Below are positions 6,036 through 6,723 of a stretch of 6,723 nucleotides of DNA, one piece after another. A program made the position numbers and the translations under genes. Source of the DNA: Burkholderiaceae bacterium (lineage in GTDB: Bacteria > Pseudomonadota > Gammaproteobacteria > Burkholderiales > Burkholderiaceae). The DNA is taken from positions 1 through 6,723 of the forward strand of contig CANBYN010000101.1 of NCBI GenBank assembly GCA_947373615.1, written 5' to 3'. How positions within the stretch are numbered: the first letter of the stretch is position 1; each line of letters starts with the position of its first letter. The notes under the pieces were generated by a model. The model worked only from the letters and a program-made list of their open reading frames with translations. It ran no database searches and had not been told where the DNA came from.

Positions 6036-6074
6036 GTTGCCGAGATACAACGAAGAAAACCGAAAAACTACCTT

Positions 6075-6105
6075 TTGACAAGCAAAAAGAGCCCCTAAAT
6101 ACACT
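6075..6105 (+). promoter_or_regulatory. Likely sigma-70 promoter of the porin gene
   Basis: A perfect -35 box TTGACA is at 6075-6080. The best -10 candidate is TACACT at 6100-6105 with a long 19-base spacer; closer alternatives match less well. This would start transcription near 6112 and give a leader of roughly 80 bases. The -35 box overlaps a small inverted repeat, TTTTG (6073-6077) with CAAAA (6083-6087). A promoter for the divergent Sel1-like gene must lie in the same 172-nt region, but I cannot point to convincing boxes for it. Confidence 0.5.
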
Positions 6106-6180
6106 TACCCTCAGTCTAGCGGGGCAAAGCAAGCAAAATTCATAGGTCCCATTTTTATTTGGGCATTACTTTTAATTTTT

Positions 6181-6185
6181 GGAGA
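6181..6185 (+). promoter_or_regulatory. Ribosome binding site of the porin gene
   Basis: GGAGA lies eight bases before the ATG at 6194, in an otherwise A/T-rich, unstructured stretch. This suits a highly translated outer-membrane protein. Confidence 0.75.
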
Positions 6186-6193
6186 TTTAAAGA

Positions 6194-6723
6194 ATGAAAA
6201 AATCGCTATTCGCAGTTGCAGCTTTGTCAGCTATTGCTGGCGCTGCACAAGCTCAGTCCAGCGTAACCGTATACGGTCTCTTGGATGTTGGTTATGTTGG
6301 TTACAACACACGTCAGGCAACAGGTACAGCAGTTAACAAAACAACTGGTAATGCATTTTCATCTTCTGGTGAATCTACTTCCCGTTTAGGCTTCAAAGGT
6401 ACTGAAGATTTAGGCGGCGGTTTGTCTGCATTTTTCACTGTTGAAATTGGTGTTACACCAAACAACGCGCAAAACTTTAACTCCGGTGCTACATCAAACC
6501 GCCAAACTTTTGCTGGTTTGAAAAAGAATGGTTTAGGTCAGTTTGCTTTGGGTACTCAGTACACTGTCATTCATAATGCTGTTGCAGCTACTGATCCAGG
6601 TCAAGCTAACAACATCTCTGGTAACTTAATTTACCCAGCCGTCACTGAAGGTGCTGGTAGTGCAGAGAACTCAACTGGCGCAGCTTATGCTATTCGTACA
6701 AATAACCAATTGTCTTTGAACAG
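6194..6723 (+). CDS. Gram-negative general porin, 5' part (runs off the right edge)
   Basis: The first 176 codons of an outer-membrane beta-barrel porin of the trimeric betaproteobacterial type are present, open to the window end. A Sec signal peptide is clear: MKKSLFAVAALSAIAGAAQA, with cleavage expected after AQA at residue 20. The mature protein begins QSSVTVYGLLDVGYVGY, the usual first strand. Family motifs follow: SRLGFKGTEDLGGGLSAFFTVEIG (about 63-86) and NRQTFAGLKKNGLGQFALGTQYT (about 102-124). Strands alternate polar and hydrophobic residues. Codon choice is strongly skewed to GGT, GCT, ACT and AAC, unlike the upstream genes, which suggests very high expression. Such porins pass small hydrophilic solutes; specificity cannot be told from this part. 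The constriction loop and C-terminal Phe lie wholly or partly outside the window. Confidence 0.93.
   Translation, partial: MKKSLFAVAALSAIAGAAQAQSSVTVYGLLDVGYVGYNTRQATGTAVNKTTGNAFSSSGESTSRLGFKGTEDLGGGLSAFFTVEIGVTPNNAQNFNSGATSNRQTFAGLKKNGLGQFALGTQYTVIHNAVAATDPGQANNISGNLIYPAVTEGAGSAENSTGAAYAIRTNNQLSLN

Noticed and set aside
1..6723. tRNA or rRNA genes, CRISPR arrays, insertion sequences, prophage or toxin-antitoxin modules
   Set aside because: None seen; coding genes fill nearly the whole window, and the longest gap is the 172-nt divergent region before the porin.

Overview
This window looks like a chromosomal housekeeping segment from a betaproteobacterium of the order Burkholderiales. The gene order hisH-hisA-hisF-hisI-hisE-hinT-tatA-tatB-tatC, separate (unfused) hisI and hisE, a TatB with a long basic tail and a Burkholderiales-type porin all point there. 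The base composition is only moderate in GC by eye, lower than Burkholderia or Bordetella, which makes a Polynucleobacter-like freshwater lineage my best guess. That genus guess is inference from memory of the families, not a search.

Layout: positions 2-4503 form one co-directional + strand run with gaps of 50 nt or less. It opens with the last 50 codons of hisH, then hisA and hisF (overlapping by one base), hisI and hisE. These are the late steps of histidine biosynthesis: phosphoribosyl-ATP is opened by HisE and HisI, isomerised by HisA and cyclised by HisF with ammonia from HisH. The run continues without an obvious terminator into a HIT-family nucleotide hydrolase (hinT) and then tatA, tatB and tatC, the complete twin-arginine translocase that exports folded proteins across the inner membrane. 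tatA has by far the best ribosome binding site of the run, which fits the known excess of TatA over TatB and TatC.

Positions 4519-6021 hold a convergent minus strand gene for a 500-residue soluble, helical Sel1/TPR-type repeat protein of unknown function. It has a GTG start and a small N-terminal Cys-x-x-Cys-His motif. A 172-nt divergent intergenic region (6022-6193) follows, with a perfect TTGACA box pointing toward a porin gene. The porin begins at 6194, has a clear signal peptide and a strong ribosome binding site, and runs off the right edge.

I see no mobile element, CRISPR array, RNA gene or defence system. The most open question is the Sel1-like protein and its N-terminal and C-terminal segments. 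The rest is well-understood core metabolism and secretion, and I do not think the window holds a wholly new system.
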